A stretch of 64,000 bases of DNA from Flavobacterium sp. ZT3R18 (GTDB taxonomy: Bacteria; Bacteroidota; Bacteroidia; Flavobacteriales; Flavobacteriaceae). Below the pieces are notes generated by a model, which saw only the letters and a list, made by a program, of their open reading frames with translations, ran no database searches and was not told the origin of the DNA. Where the stretch lies: positions 1 to 64,000 of the forward strand of contig NZ_VJZS01000003.1 in assembly GCF_007097385.1 (NCBI RefSeq), in the 5' to 3' direction. Position 1 is the stretch's first letter; every line of letters begins with the position of its first letter. Positions 1 through 7,633 of this stretch are shown here, in pieces. A program made the translations under genes and the position numbers.

Positions 1-10
1 GAAGCGGGTG

Positions 11-42
11 CAAAAGTAGAACTCTTTTTCGTTTCTCGCAAA
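11..42 (-). promoter_or_regulatory. Leftward promoter 1 of a tandem set
   Basis: On the minus strand this reads TTTG, 20 bases, then TACTTTTG, matching the Bacteroidota TTTG / TAnnTTTG promoter. It points out of the window to the left. Two more copies lie upstream, sharing the GGGTGCAAAAGTA context. Stacked promoters are typical of rRNA or other highly expressed operons, but the driven gene is not in the window, so that part is inference. Confidence 0.6.
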
Positions 43-180
43 TGTTTTTTGAAGTTTTTTTTTCGAAACTTTCGTTTTGATTTTCTTCAATTCAAATCTG
101 ATGTTAGACGCGATAAATCGCCATCTCCACTGATTTCCATTCGCTCAAAATTTCTAAGAACTTACTCCCTTTCGGGTCGG

Positions 181-212
181 CAAAAGTAAAACTTTATTTC
201 CTTTCTGGCAAA
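181..212 (-). promoter_or_regulatory. Leftward promoter 2 of a tandem set
   Basis: The minus strand has TTTG (complement of 209-212), 20 bases, then TACTTTTG (complement of 181-188). Spacing and sequence are the same as in the copy at 11-42, and a GGGT(C)GGCAAAAGTA context is shared. Confidence 0.6.
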
Positions 213-290
213 TCTATTTTCTAATTTTATTTCGATTTTCTAAATCTGCTTTTCAGTATTTAAAGATGAACGTCTGCATTGTTGCGGGTG

Positions 291-320
291 CAAAAGTAGC
301 TTGTTTATCCCCTTAAACAA
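291..320 (-). promoter_or_regulatory. Leftward promoter 3 of a tandem set
   Basis: The minus strand carries TACTTTTG (complement of 291-298), with TTGTTT about 18-20 bases upstream. The GCGGGTGCAAAAGTAG context is identical to that at 4-19. This is the most upstream of three leftward promoters. The DNA beyond it is T- and A-rich. Confidence 0.5.
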
Positions 321-723
321 TACCTTTCCTAACCTTTTTTTAACCTTTCCTTAAAGTGTTTCTTAAGCTGCTGGTTTGTTGACGGTTACAATCGTCCCTT
401 TTTAAGAAGTCGTGATTTATTTGTAGCCATTTTCGCTTATCACATCCATTTCACTCGGTTTTCAGGGTTGGATTGGGTTTACCAGTACCGGGATGGGACG
501 CCGATTACACGGATTCACTAAAGCGAAAACACGGATGGACTCGGATTTTCTCTTGAAATTGCTTCCCCTATATATAAGGTGTAGCTTTTTAGTAGCCGAA
601 TAGATCCAAACAAAACGGATTCCCCTTTGAAATACGTCTCATATATATATAATGTGCGGCTTTTTGATACACTCTTAAATACCTAAGATACGTTTTTACG
701 ACCAAATGCCTTATGAAAACTGA

Positions 724-806
724 TGCCCTAGCCCCGATAGAAGGGAAAATCCTTGTTGGCCGGGGTTCGGCCAACAAGATTGGAATGATGGCGGGAATAG
801 CTCCTA
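724..806. repeat. Structured intergenic element with strong hairpin
   Basis: The core is an 11-bp perfect stem (752-762 with 768-778, arm CTTGTTGGCCG) closed by a 5-base loop. It is flanked by AGCCCCGATAG on the left and GCGGGAATAGCTCC on the right, which can pair partly outside the hairpin. The AGCCCCGATAG...GCGGGAATAGCTCC frame resembles a structured element I recall as abundant in Flavobacterium intergenic DNA. Whether it belongs to a named RNA family (for example Flavo-1) cannot be settled here. The 62-codon reading frame across it looks spurious. Confidence 0.5.
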
Positions 807-972
807 ATGATCTGAATCAAACTACCCTCAATTAAAATCAATAGCTTTTAGCCGAAATCATTCCTTTATATACTAGGTAGCGATAATTAAAATAAAACTC
901 GCCCCCCCCTCTTAATTTCTTAATCCCCCCACATCCTTCAAAGAATTCAAAAACAACCACGAAACTTTACTC

Positions 973-1004
973 CACAAAAAAAGCCTTGAATTTCTTCAAG
1001 GCTT
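973..1004 (-). terminator. Terminator of tRNA-His
   Basis: AAGCCTTGAA and TTCAAGGCTT (981-990 and 995-1004) form a 10-bp stem with a TTTC loop. On the minus strand a T run (complement of the A run at 976-982) follows, just after the tRNA 3' end. Confidence 0.85.
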
Positions 1005-1014
1005 ATTATTTCTG

Positions 1015-1089
1015 GGTGGGAGACGGGGCTCGAACCCGCGACCCTCGGTACCACAAACCGATGCTCTAACCAACTGAGCTACAACCACC
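1015..1089 (-). tRNA. tRNA-His (GTG)
   Basis: The reverse strand folds as a cloverleaf. The D arm contains GCTCAGTTGGTTAGAGC. The anticodon arm is TCGGT-TTGTGGT-ACCGA with anticodon GTG (His). The T arm is GCGGG-TTCGAGC-CCCGT. An extra 5' G (position -1) opposite a C at 73 is the histidine identity signature. The acceptor stem GTGGTTG / CTCCCAC has two apparent mismatches at pairs 5-68 and 6-67. No CCA is clearly encoded. A promoter and a terminator flank the gene. Confidence 0.93.
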
Positions 1090-1107
1090 ATTTGCGCTTA
1101 GCGGTGG

Positions 1108-1141
1108 CAAAGATAGGATAAATGTTTACTTCTCCAAACAA
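1108..1141 (-). promoter_or_regulatory. Promoter of tRNA-His
   Basis: TATCTTTG on the minus strand (complement of 1108-1115) matches TAnnTTTG exactly. A TTGTTTGG element lies about 18-19 bases upstream. The -7 element is about 19 bases from the mature tRNA 5' end. Confidence 0.75.
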
Positions 1142-1165
1142 AAAATTAAAAAAAATTCAACAAAT

Positions 1166-1882
1166 TTACAATAAATCTCCTAAACTATTGACTGCCAAAT
1201 ACCTCTCTACTGTAAAACCTTCAGCATATTCTACCCCAGTTAACCTTCCTAAATCCCTAGAACGGTAATTTAGACTTTCTAAGAAGTTTTTACTCGATAT
1301 AGGAGATTCCGGTTCTTTCGAATTGGGATCATAAAATTGCGAACGATAGGCCAATATCGATTCGATTTTAGTCTCCGTAAACCCAGTGATATCTACTACG
1401 AAATCTGGTTCTATGTTTTTCCATTGTATATAATGATACACCACTTTAGGCCTCCATGGTTTTTGAATGACTCCATCAAGAACCGTTTCAATCTTTAACA
1501 AGCCTGATAAAAAGCAAGCATCCGAAACCAATTGACTTCCTTTTCCATGATCGATATGTCTATCGTCTATAGCATTACACAACACAATCTCTGGTTGGTA
1601 TTTTCGAATCATTTGAATAACTTCCAATTGGTGCTTTTCGTCATTTACAAAAAAGCCATCTCGCATATTCAAATTCTCCCGAACAGAAACCCCTAAAATT
1701 TTCGCAGCAGCATTCGCTTCCTGATCCCGAATTTCGGCAGAACCACGAGTGCCAAGCTCTCCTCGGGTCAAATCAATAATTCCAACGGTTTTACCCAAAG
1801 AAATCTCTTTTAATATCGTTCCAGCGCATCCCAATTCTACATCATCCGGATGCGCACCAAAAGCTAGTATGTCTAATTTCAT
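1166..1882 (-). CDS. bshB1: Bacillithiol biosynthesis deacetylase BshB1
   Basis: This is a zinc N-acetylglucosaminyl-malate deacetylase of the PIG-L/LmbE family. It removes acetyl from GlcNAc-malate, the second step of bacillithiol synthesis in the cytoplasm. The AHPDDVE motif (residues 10-16) supplies metal ligands and the catalytic aspartate. A second histidine motif, DDRHIDHGKG (about 106-115), supplies the third ligand. At 238 residues it is the usual BshB1 length. No other bsh gene is adjacent. It lies convergent to nothing and is separated from menF by a repeat-filled spacer, so it probably has its own promoter. Assignment to BshB1 rather than a generic PIG-L enzyme rests on overall resemblance. 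Confidence 0.92.
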   Translation of the reverse strand: MKLDILAFGAHPDDVELGCAGTILKEISLGKTVGIIDLTRGELGTRGSAEIRDQEANAAAKILGVSVRENLNMRDGFFVNDEKHQLEVIQMIRKYQPEIVLCNAIDDRHIDHGKGSQLVSDACFLSGLLKIETVLDGVIQKPWRPKVVYHYIQWKNIEPDFVVDITGFTETKIESILAYRSQFYDPNSKEPESPISSKNFLESLNYRSRDLGRLTGVEYAEGFTVERYLAVNSLGDLL

Positions 1883-1934
1883 TTATTTTCTGTTTTCTGT
1901 TTTTCTAAAATCTGTTTTCTAAAATCTGCAATCT

Positions 1935-2075
1935 TGTCATCCCGAGGAACGAGGGATCCCCACAAGTAACTCGACAATCCTAATAAATAAACACTAACTG
2001 AACAACACTATCAAAATCCGAAAAAACAATATTGAGGAATAGTATTATGGAGATCCCTCGTTCCTCGGGATGACA
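1935..2075. repeat. Inverted-repeat element (TGTCATCCCGAGGAACG family)
   Basis: A perfect 24-bp inverted repeat (1935-1958 and 2052-2075; arm begins TGTCATCCCGAGGAACG) encloses 93 bp of AT-rich DNA with no gene. It lies between menF and bshB1. The flanks also hold short direct repeats of TTTTCTAAAATCTG and ATCTCAAATCAAAAATC. The layout resembles a non-autonomous mobile or palindromic repeat. No clear target duplication is visible. Confidence 0.7.
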
Positions 2076-2154
2076 TAAATTGTGGATAACGTTTGCGACA
2101 AAACTTTGTCATTCTCTTTTCTAAAATCTCAAATCAAAAATCGTTAATCTCAAA

Positions 2155-3219
2155 TCAAAAATCCAAACTCCTCTTCATCGTCATCGATTTATTAACACTT
2201 TCCATCCATTCATTTTCAGGAATACTGTCTTTGGTAATTCCACATCCCATATACAAATGGGCTTGCGAGTAACAAATCTGCATGCAACGCAAATTGACAA
2301 ACAGATCCGAACTAACCGAATCAACCGCAAAACTTGTATTCAATTCGCCTAAAAATCCGGTATAGAAAGTTCGGTCGTAATTTTCATTTTTCAATATAAA
2401 AGCTTTCGAAGCTTCTTTTGGCAATCCACAAACTGCGGGAGTTGGATGCAATAAATGAACGACTTGCTTTAAACTGAAACCAGCATTTAAAACGCCCCAA
2501 ATATCCGTTTTCAAATGCCAAACACTCCCCGCTTTAAGGCTATAAGGCTCTGTAACCGAAACCTCCAACGCCACCTCTTGAAGTTGATCTACAATATAAT
2601 CGGTAACATACTGTTGCTCCTCCCGTTCTTTCTTTTCCCAAACAATTTCATCAGAGCCATAATCTTTTTGCGTTCCCGCCAAAGCCATTGTTTCAAATAC
2701 ATTGACATTAGCTTTTACCAATTGCTCTGGAGTCGCGCCAAGCCAAACTCCAACTTTGGGATGATAAAAACAATACACAAAAGTATTGGGGTACAATTGC
2801 ACCAATTTTTCGAAAGTAGCAACCAAATCAAATTTCCCCAATTCAATAATTTCTTTTCGGGAAAGCACCACTTTTTTGAATTCTTGATTTTCTATGGCTT
2901 GAATCCCTTTAGAAACTAACTTTTCAAAATTATCTTTGTCTAATACACACGGAAGTTCACATTTTTGTTCTGAGACTTCAACGCCTCTTTTTTCCCAAAC
3001 AACGCCTATTATTTCCGATTGATCTTCGGGAATTAAATGAGTGCTATTTCCATCAAAAGAAGCAAATACAAATCCTTTCTCCGTAAAATCAACCACATTA
3101 AACAACGTATCATTATGCTGAAACATTCCAATTATCGTATCCGAATTGGGCTTGCAATACAAAACAAAAGGAAGCCTTTGCTCTTGTTGTTCTATAGCTT
3201 TTGCAAAAAAATCACTCAT
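2155..3219 (-). CDS. menF: Isochorismate synthase (chorismate-binding)
   Basis: This enzyme converts chorismate to isochorismate, the entry step of menaquinone synthesis. The chorismate-binding domain fills the C-terminal two thirds. Visible family signatures are GVWLGATPEQL, ETMALAGTQ, HPTPAVCGLPK and the terminal LRCMQI...GCGI segment. At 354 residues it is close to compact MenF/DhbC enzymes. The start codon lies one base after the stop of the upstream thioesterase gene, so the two are one translationally coupled unit. A siderophore-type EntC role is possible, but the thioesterase partner favours menaquinone. Confidence 0.9.
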   Translation of the reverse strand: MSDFFAKAIEQQEQRLPFVLYCKPNSDTIIGMFQHNDTLFNVVDFTEKGFVFASFDGNSTHLIPEDQSEIIGVVWEKRGVEVSEQKCELPCVLDKDNFEKLVSKGIQAIENQEFKKVVLSRKEIIELGKFDLVATFEKLVQLYPNTFVYCFYHPKVGVWLGATPEQLVKANVNVFETMALAGTQKDYGSDEIVWEKKEREEQQYVTDYIVDQLQEVALEVSVTEPYSLKAGSVWHLKTDIWGVLNAGFSLKQVVHLLHPTPAVCGLPKEASKAFILKNENYDRTFYTGFLGELNTSFAVDSVSSDLFVNLRCMQICYSQAHLYMGCGITKDSIPENEWMESVNKSMTMKRSLDF

Positions 3220-3220
3220 A

Positions 3221-3649
3221 TTACTTTTTCTCTTTCGTCAAAACCATATTAGTCAGTTTACAAAGCGAAATCAAATTCCCTTCCTCATCCGTGATTTTAA
3301 TTTCCCAAAGATGCAAACTTCTCCCTTTGTGAATAATACGGGCAGTCCCAAAAACTACTCCCTCACGAATACTCCTTAAATGATTGGCAGAAATCTCGAT
3401 ACCTCGCACTTCCTGCTCTTTATCATTAATAAAAAAATGCGAAGCTGCACTTCCCACACTTTCTGCCAAAGCCACCGAGGCACCACCGTGCAACAATCCC
3501 ATAGGCTGATGCACCAGTGAATTAACAGGCATTTTGGCAACAAGGAATCCGTCTCCGGCATCTACAAACTCGATTTTGAGTGTTTCCATCAAAGTGTTTT
3601 TGGAAAACTGATTGCAATATTCCAGCATTTTATCTTTGTCCATTGTCAT
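3221..3649 (-). CDS. Hotdog-fold thioesterase, PaaI family (probable DHNA-CoA hydrolase)
   Basis: A single hotdog domain of 142 residues. It has the PaaI-type signature HQPMGLLHGGASVALAESVGS (H and G around 67-75), whose acidic residue is the presumed catalytic base. Members hydrolyse aryl- or acyl-CoA. Directly upstream of menF with a one-base gap, it most likely acts as the 1,4-dihydroxy-2-naphthoyl-CoA thioesterase (MenI step). That specific role is inferred from the neighbour. The alternative start MDKDK two codons in is equally possible. Confidence 0.85.
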   Translation of the reverse strand: MTMDKDKMLEYCNQFSKNTLMETLKIEFVDAGDGFLVAKMPVNSLVHQPMGLLHGGASVALAESVGSAASHFFINDKEQEVRGIEISANHLRSIREGVVFGTARIIHKGRSLHLWEIKITDEEGNLISLCKLTNMVLTKEKK

Positions 3650-3777
3650 GTTTTTTTTTATTTTAAAGAATGTAAAAATACATTAAATAGACAATCCAAA
3701 AAAGAAATAAAAATCTAAAGCAGCAAACAATCTTACAAATCTAATTTATTCCTATTTTTACAAAAAAAATAACCCAA

Positions 3778-5295
3778 ATGCGTCACATCACTTTACTGTT
3801 TTTAACCGGAATAACACTTTCTTTTTGCTCTTGCCGTAGTGATTTTGAGACCGTATCCAGTACCGGTAATTTGACTTTTTCTAAAGACACCGTGTATTTA
3901 GATACGGTTTTTACCAATTTGAGTTCGAGCACCTACACCCTAAAAGTCTATAACCATTCGAAAAACGATATCAACATTCCGACGATTAAATTCAACAAAG
4001 GATTAAACTCAAAATACCGAATGACCGTTGATGGCGCTCAAGGAAACAAAGGCAAACTATTCAAGAATATTACGCTATTGGCCAAAGACAGCTTGTATAT
4101 TTTTATAGAAACAACCGTAGAAAGTAATAATACCACTCCAACAGAGTTTCTATACACCGACCAAATTGAGTTTGACGGCGGTGCTAATCTTCAAAAAGTA
4201 GAATTAGTAACTTTGGTACAAGACGCCATTTTGCTATATCCCAACCGCAATGCCGATGGCACCACAGAAACACTCCCGATTGATGGTAAAAAAATAGACG
4301 GTTTTTATCTGGACAAGAACGATCCCATTCACGGCAATGAACTCCATTTTACCAACAAAAAGGCCTACGTTATTTATGGTTACGCAGCTGTTCCCGAAGC
4401 AGAAACCGTGACTTTTGATCCCGGAGCAAGAGTTTATTTTCATGCCACTTCCGGTCTTATCGTATCCAAAAAAGCCTCCATACAGATCAATGGCACCACA
4501 TCTACCACCGATAAACTAGAAAACGAAGTCATTTTTAGCAGTGATCGACAACAGCCCGACTTCGCTTATATTGCGGGACAATGGGGGACGATTTGGCTTC
4601 AAGAAGGAAGCACCAATAATAAAATCCAAAACCTTACACTAAAAAACGCCACCGTTGGATTACTAGTTGAAAACAATGATGGAACAACTACATCTATCAA
4701 AAACACTCAAATTTATAACTGTACCCATTACGGAATTCAAGCCAAAAACGCATTGATACAAGGAGAAAATATCGTTATCAATAATGCGGGACAATCCAGT
4801 TTAGCCTGCACTTACGGAGGAAATTACAAATTTACCCACTGCACCTTCTACAACAATTGTTCAAGTCCAGAGCAAGTGGCGGTATACATTAGCAATTACA
4901 ACCTTGGTTCAACTCCGGAAACCAAAGATCTCACAGGCGCCACATTCAACAATTGCATTATTTATGGTTCGTATTCCAATGAACTGCTTTTGAGTAAAAA
5001 AACAGCAGCCTCTTTTACATACCAATTCAACAATTGCTTGATTAAGTCCAACATTACCAAAGATCCGAATTACCAATTCGACACTGATCCGGCGCATTAC
5101 AACGCCATTATCCTCAACAAAGACCCAAAATTCTTCAATCCAAACATCAATAATTTCAATATAGATAATACCTCTTCTGCTTTCGCAAAAGGGAATTCGG
5201 CGTATATAATCCCACTTGATATATTAAGAAACACCAGAACATTACCGCCTGATTTAGGGGCTTATCAAAATAAACCGTTTCCGAAAACAAAATAG
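3778..5295 (+). CDS. Surface/periplasmic lipoprotein with right-handed beta-helix
   Basis: This is a 505-residue lipoprotein of unknown function. The N terminus (MRHITLLFLTGITLSFCSC) is a signal peptide with a lipidated Cys at about 19. Residues about 30-150 look like an Ig-like beta domain (TVYLDTVFTNLSSSTYTLKVYN). The remainder has parallel beta-helix rhythm, with short repeats rich in N, G and I (IKNTQIYNCTHYGIQAKN, FTHCTFYNN, FNNCIIYG). Such helices often bind or cleave polysaccharide, but no catalytic motif of pectate lyases is obvious. It runs in the same direction as the secreted nuclease downstream, 178 bp away, without evidence for co-transcription. Confidence 0.75.
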   Translation: MRHITLLFLTGITLSFCSCRSDFETVSSTGNLTFSKDTVYLDTVFTNLSSSTYTLKVYNHSKNDINIPTIKFNKGLNSKYRMTVDGAQGNKGKLFKNITLLAKDSLYIFIETTVESNNTTPTEFLYTDQIEFDGGANLQKVELVTLVQDAILLYPNRNADGTTETLPIDGKKIDGFYLDKNDPIHGNELHFTNKKAYVIYGYAAVPEAETVTFDPGARVYFHATSGLIVSKKASIQINGTTSTTDKLENEVIFSSDRQQPDFAYIAGQWGTIWLQEGSTNNKIQNLTLKNATVGLLVENNDGTTTSIKNTQIYNCTHYGIQAKNALIQGENIVINNAGQSSLACTYGGNYKFTHCTFYNNCSSPEQVAVYISNYNLGSTPETKDLTGATFNNCIIYGSYSNELLLSKKTAASFTYQFNNCLIKSNITKDPNYQFDTDPAHYNAIILNKDPKFFNPNINNFNIDNTSSAFAKGNSAYIIPLDILRNTRTLPPDLGAYQNKPFPKTK

Positions 5296-5387
5296 TTTAA
5301 AATAATACCGTAATAATCCTATTTCAACATATCAGAAAAAACATAATTTAATTACCTTTTCATAACCTTTTATAATCCGAAAAATTA

Positions 5388-5395
5388 TATTTTTG
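5388..5395 (+). promoter_or_regulatory. Promoter -7 element of the secreted nuclease
   Basis: TATTTTTG matches TAnnTTTG exactly, about 78 bases upstream of the ATG at 5474. The -33 element is weak. Confidence 0.45.
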
Positions 5396-5473
5396 TTTGA
5401 AATACAAAAGTACAACATTGATAATCAGACTTGTATTTTAACCCAAACTACAAATAACCAAATTTTTTAAATT

Positions 5474-7318
5474 ATGAAAAAAATCTACTCCTTATTATTT
5501 TTATTGTCCTTTACAATTGGAATAGGGCAAATCCCGAGCGGCTATTACAACTCGGCTACAGGCTCAGGATATACGCTGAAAACACAACTTTACAATATCA
5601 TCAAAGGACATACCGATAATGGATATGCCGGTTTATACACCACCTACCAGACTTCCGATATTGATAATTTTTATGAAAATGACGGAACCATATTAGACAT
5701 GTACTCCGAAAAACCATCAGGAACAGATCCTTATAATTACACTTCGGGATCAACACAAAGATGCGGAACTTATTCTAGCGAAGGCGATTGCTACAACAGA
5801 GAACACATAATACCGCAATCGAGTTTCAACTCTGCAGCACCGATGGTTTCAGACGCACACTTTATTACACCTACAGACGGAAAAGTAAATGGAATTCGGT
5901 CAAACTACCCTCACGGAACAGTAGCAACTGCCAGTACAACAACACTCAACGGAAGTAAACTAGGTTCAAGTTCCGTTTCCGGATATACAGGAACTGTTTT
6001 TGAACCTATAAATGATTTCAAAGGAGATATTGCCCGAATGTATTTATATTTCGCAACTCGTTATGAAAATACGGTTGCTACTTATTCATTTCCAATGTTC
6101 AACGGAACATCCAATCAGGTATTCACAACTGCATTCCTAAATTTACTTTTAACTTGGAACGCTCAAGATCCTGTAAGTGCGAGAGAAATTGCCAGAAACA
6201 ATGCTATTTATACCCGACAAAATAATAGAAATCCTTTTATTGACCACCCAGAATATGTACAGGCTATCTGGGGTTCTACTCCTACTTCGGACACACAAGC
6301 ACCAACTGCACCAACAAATCTAGCGGTAACAGCCAAAACAACTACATCAATTTCATTGAGCTGGTCGGCTTCTACAGATAATATTGGTGTGAGCGGATAC
6401 GATCTTTACATGAATACTATTTTAAAAACAACCGTAACAGGGCTAACAACAACGATCTCAGGATTAACTGCCTCAACCGCTTATTCTTTTTATGTAAAAG
6501 CAAAAGACGCTACAGGAAATACATCCGCATCCAGCAATACGATATCAGCAACAACAAACAGCAGTGGATCAACCGCCACAGAACTTCTTTTCTCAGAATA
6601 TATAGAAGGTTCTTCGAATAACAAAGCGCTGGAAATTGCAAATATGACTGGAGCCGCTATAAATTTATCTGTTTACACCATCAAAAAACAAACGAATGGC
6701 GCCGGTGCTTGGAGTACAGGCCTGAACTTAACAGGCACTTTGAATAGCGGAAGCAAATTTACCATTGTAAATAGTGCAATAGCCTTGAGTTGTTATTCAA
6801 CAAGTTCAGCCAATATCTCTACAACTGCAACCGAATTGACCTTTAATGGAAACGATGCAGTAGGTTTATTCAAAAACGGTGTACTTATTGATATTATCGG
6901 AATTTTTAATGGTGGAACAGTAAACTTTGCTGCCGATGTAACTTTAAGAAGAAAGTCTACAATCTCTGCGCCTAGTACTACATTCAACCTCTCTGCTCAA
7001 TGGGATTCCTTCACGACTGATAATTGCACCAATCTTGGAAGTCGATTAAGTACTAAAGAAGTGAAAGAAGAAGTAGTTTCCGATTCTAATGGTATTTCAC
7101 TTTATCCAAATCCTTCAAATGGAAATTTCACCGTTTATTATAACAATTCTAACAAACCATACGCTATCGAAATATTTTCATTGTTAGGACAATCCATTTT
7201 TGAAAAAGAAAACATCAACCAAACTTCGGTACCGATAACTAATCTGCCAAAAGGAATTTACTTGATTAAAATAACCGACAATTCGAAATCAATTAATAAA
7301 AAGATCATAATCAACTAA
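5474..7318 (+). CDS. T9SS-secreted endonuclease I family nuclease
   Basis: This is an extracellular nuclease of 614 residues. It has a signal peptide (1-19), an endonuclease I domain (about 20-270), a fibronectin type III domain (about 275-363), a lamin-tail-like beta domain (about 367-520) and a type IX secretion C-terminal domain (about 535-614; LYPNPSNGNF...LPKGIYLIKI...KKIIIN). Catalytic residues are seen in NREHIIPQ (His111), DAHF (127-130) and KVNGIRSN (Asn139). It probably degrades environmental DNA or RNA for nucleotides and phosphate. Known relatives carry the same modular tail. It ends at a good terminator and is probably monocistronic. Confidence 0.92.
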   Translation: MKKIYSLLFLLSFTIGIGQIPSGYYNSATGSGYTLKTQLYNIIKGHTDNGYAGLYTTYQTSDIDNFYENDGTILDMYSEKPSGTDPYNYTSGSTQRCGTYSSEGDCYNREHIIPQSSFNSAAPMVSDAHFITPTDGKVNGIRSNYPHGTVATASTTTLNGSKLGSSSVSGYTGTVFEPINDFKGDIARMYLYFATRYENTVATYSFPMFNGTSNQVFTTAFLNLLLTWNAQDPVSAREIARNNAIYTRQNNRNPFIDHPEYVQAIWGSTPTSDTQAPTAPTNLAVTAKTTTSISLSWSASTDNIGVSGYDLYMNTILKTTVTGLTTTISGLTASTAYSFYVKAKDATGNTSASSNTISATTNSSGSTATELLFSEYIEGSSNNKALEIANMTGAAINLSVYTIKKQTNGAGAWSTGLNLTGTLNSGSKFTIVNSAIALSCYSTSSANISTTATELTFNGNDAVGLFKNGVLIDIIGIFNGGTVNFAADVTLRRKSTISAPSTTFNLSAQWDSFTTDNCTNLGSRLSTKEVKEEVVSDSNGISLYPNPSNGNFTVYYNNSNKPYAIEIFSLLGQSIFEKENINQTSVPITNLPKGIYLIKITDNSKSINKKIIIN

Positions 7319-7341
7319 TTAAAAGCTTGACAACCAATAAA

Positions 7342-7365
7342 AAAAGCGGCAAAATTGTCGCTTTT
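7342..7365 (+). terminator. Terminator of the nuclease gene
   Basis: AAAAGCGGCAA and TTGTCGCTTTT form an 11-bp stem (one G-T pair) with a two-base loop, 23 bases after the stop. The A and T runs on both sides allow termination in either direction. Confidence 0.7.
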
Positions 7366-7449
7366 GATTGTACGACAAATTGCATCTTTTAAAAAAGCGC
7401 AATCCATTTGATTAAGACAAGGATTGTTTTTATGGTAATTTCACCTATC

Positions 7450-7518
7450 GAATCTGCGTAAATCTGCCAAATCTGCGTGCCCTTTTTTCACGCAGATTTG
7501 GCAGATTTACGCAGATTC
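7450..7518. repeat. Perfect 30-bp inverted repeat (AATCTGCGT family)
   Basis: The arms 7450-7479 and 7489-7518 are perfectly complementary over 30 bp, with a CCCTTTTTT loop. Each arm is itself built from the word AATCTGC repeated three times. A second, outer inverted pair (ACGACAAATTGCA near 7372 and TGTAATTTGTCGT near 7541) brackets it. It sits between the nuclease terminator and the purL promoter. It encodes nothing. Confidence 0.8.
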
Positions 7519-7574
7519 TTTAAAAACTGCCTAAGAAATGTAATTTGTCGTGCACCAGTCGCTTTTTTTATTAG

Positions 7575-7604
7575 TTGCATTTTAATCTTAATTGACTAAA
7601 TTTG
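7575..7604 (+). promoter_or_regulatory. purL promoter
   Basis: TTG at 7575-7577, 19 bases, then TAAATTTG at 7597-7604: a textbook Bacteroidota promoter. It overlaps an in-frame TTG codon at 7592, which therefore cannot be the translation start. Transcription should begin near 7610, leaving a leader of about 25 bases before ATG 7634. Confidence 0.75.
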
Positions 7605-7633
7605 CAGCGTTAAATACAACAAACTACACAACA

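Noticed and set aside
589..777. 62-codon frame on the minus strand
   Set aside because: It runs through the hairpin of a structured repeat, has no recognisable composition and no promoter of its own.
2515..2919. 134-codon plus-strand frame opposite menF
   Set aside because: It is a shadow of a clearly conserved isochorismate synthase.
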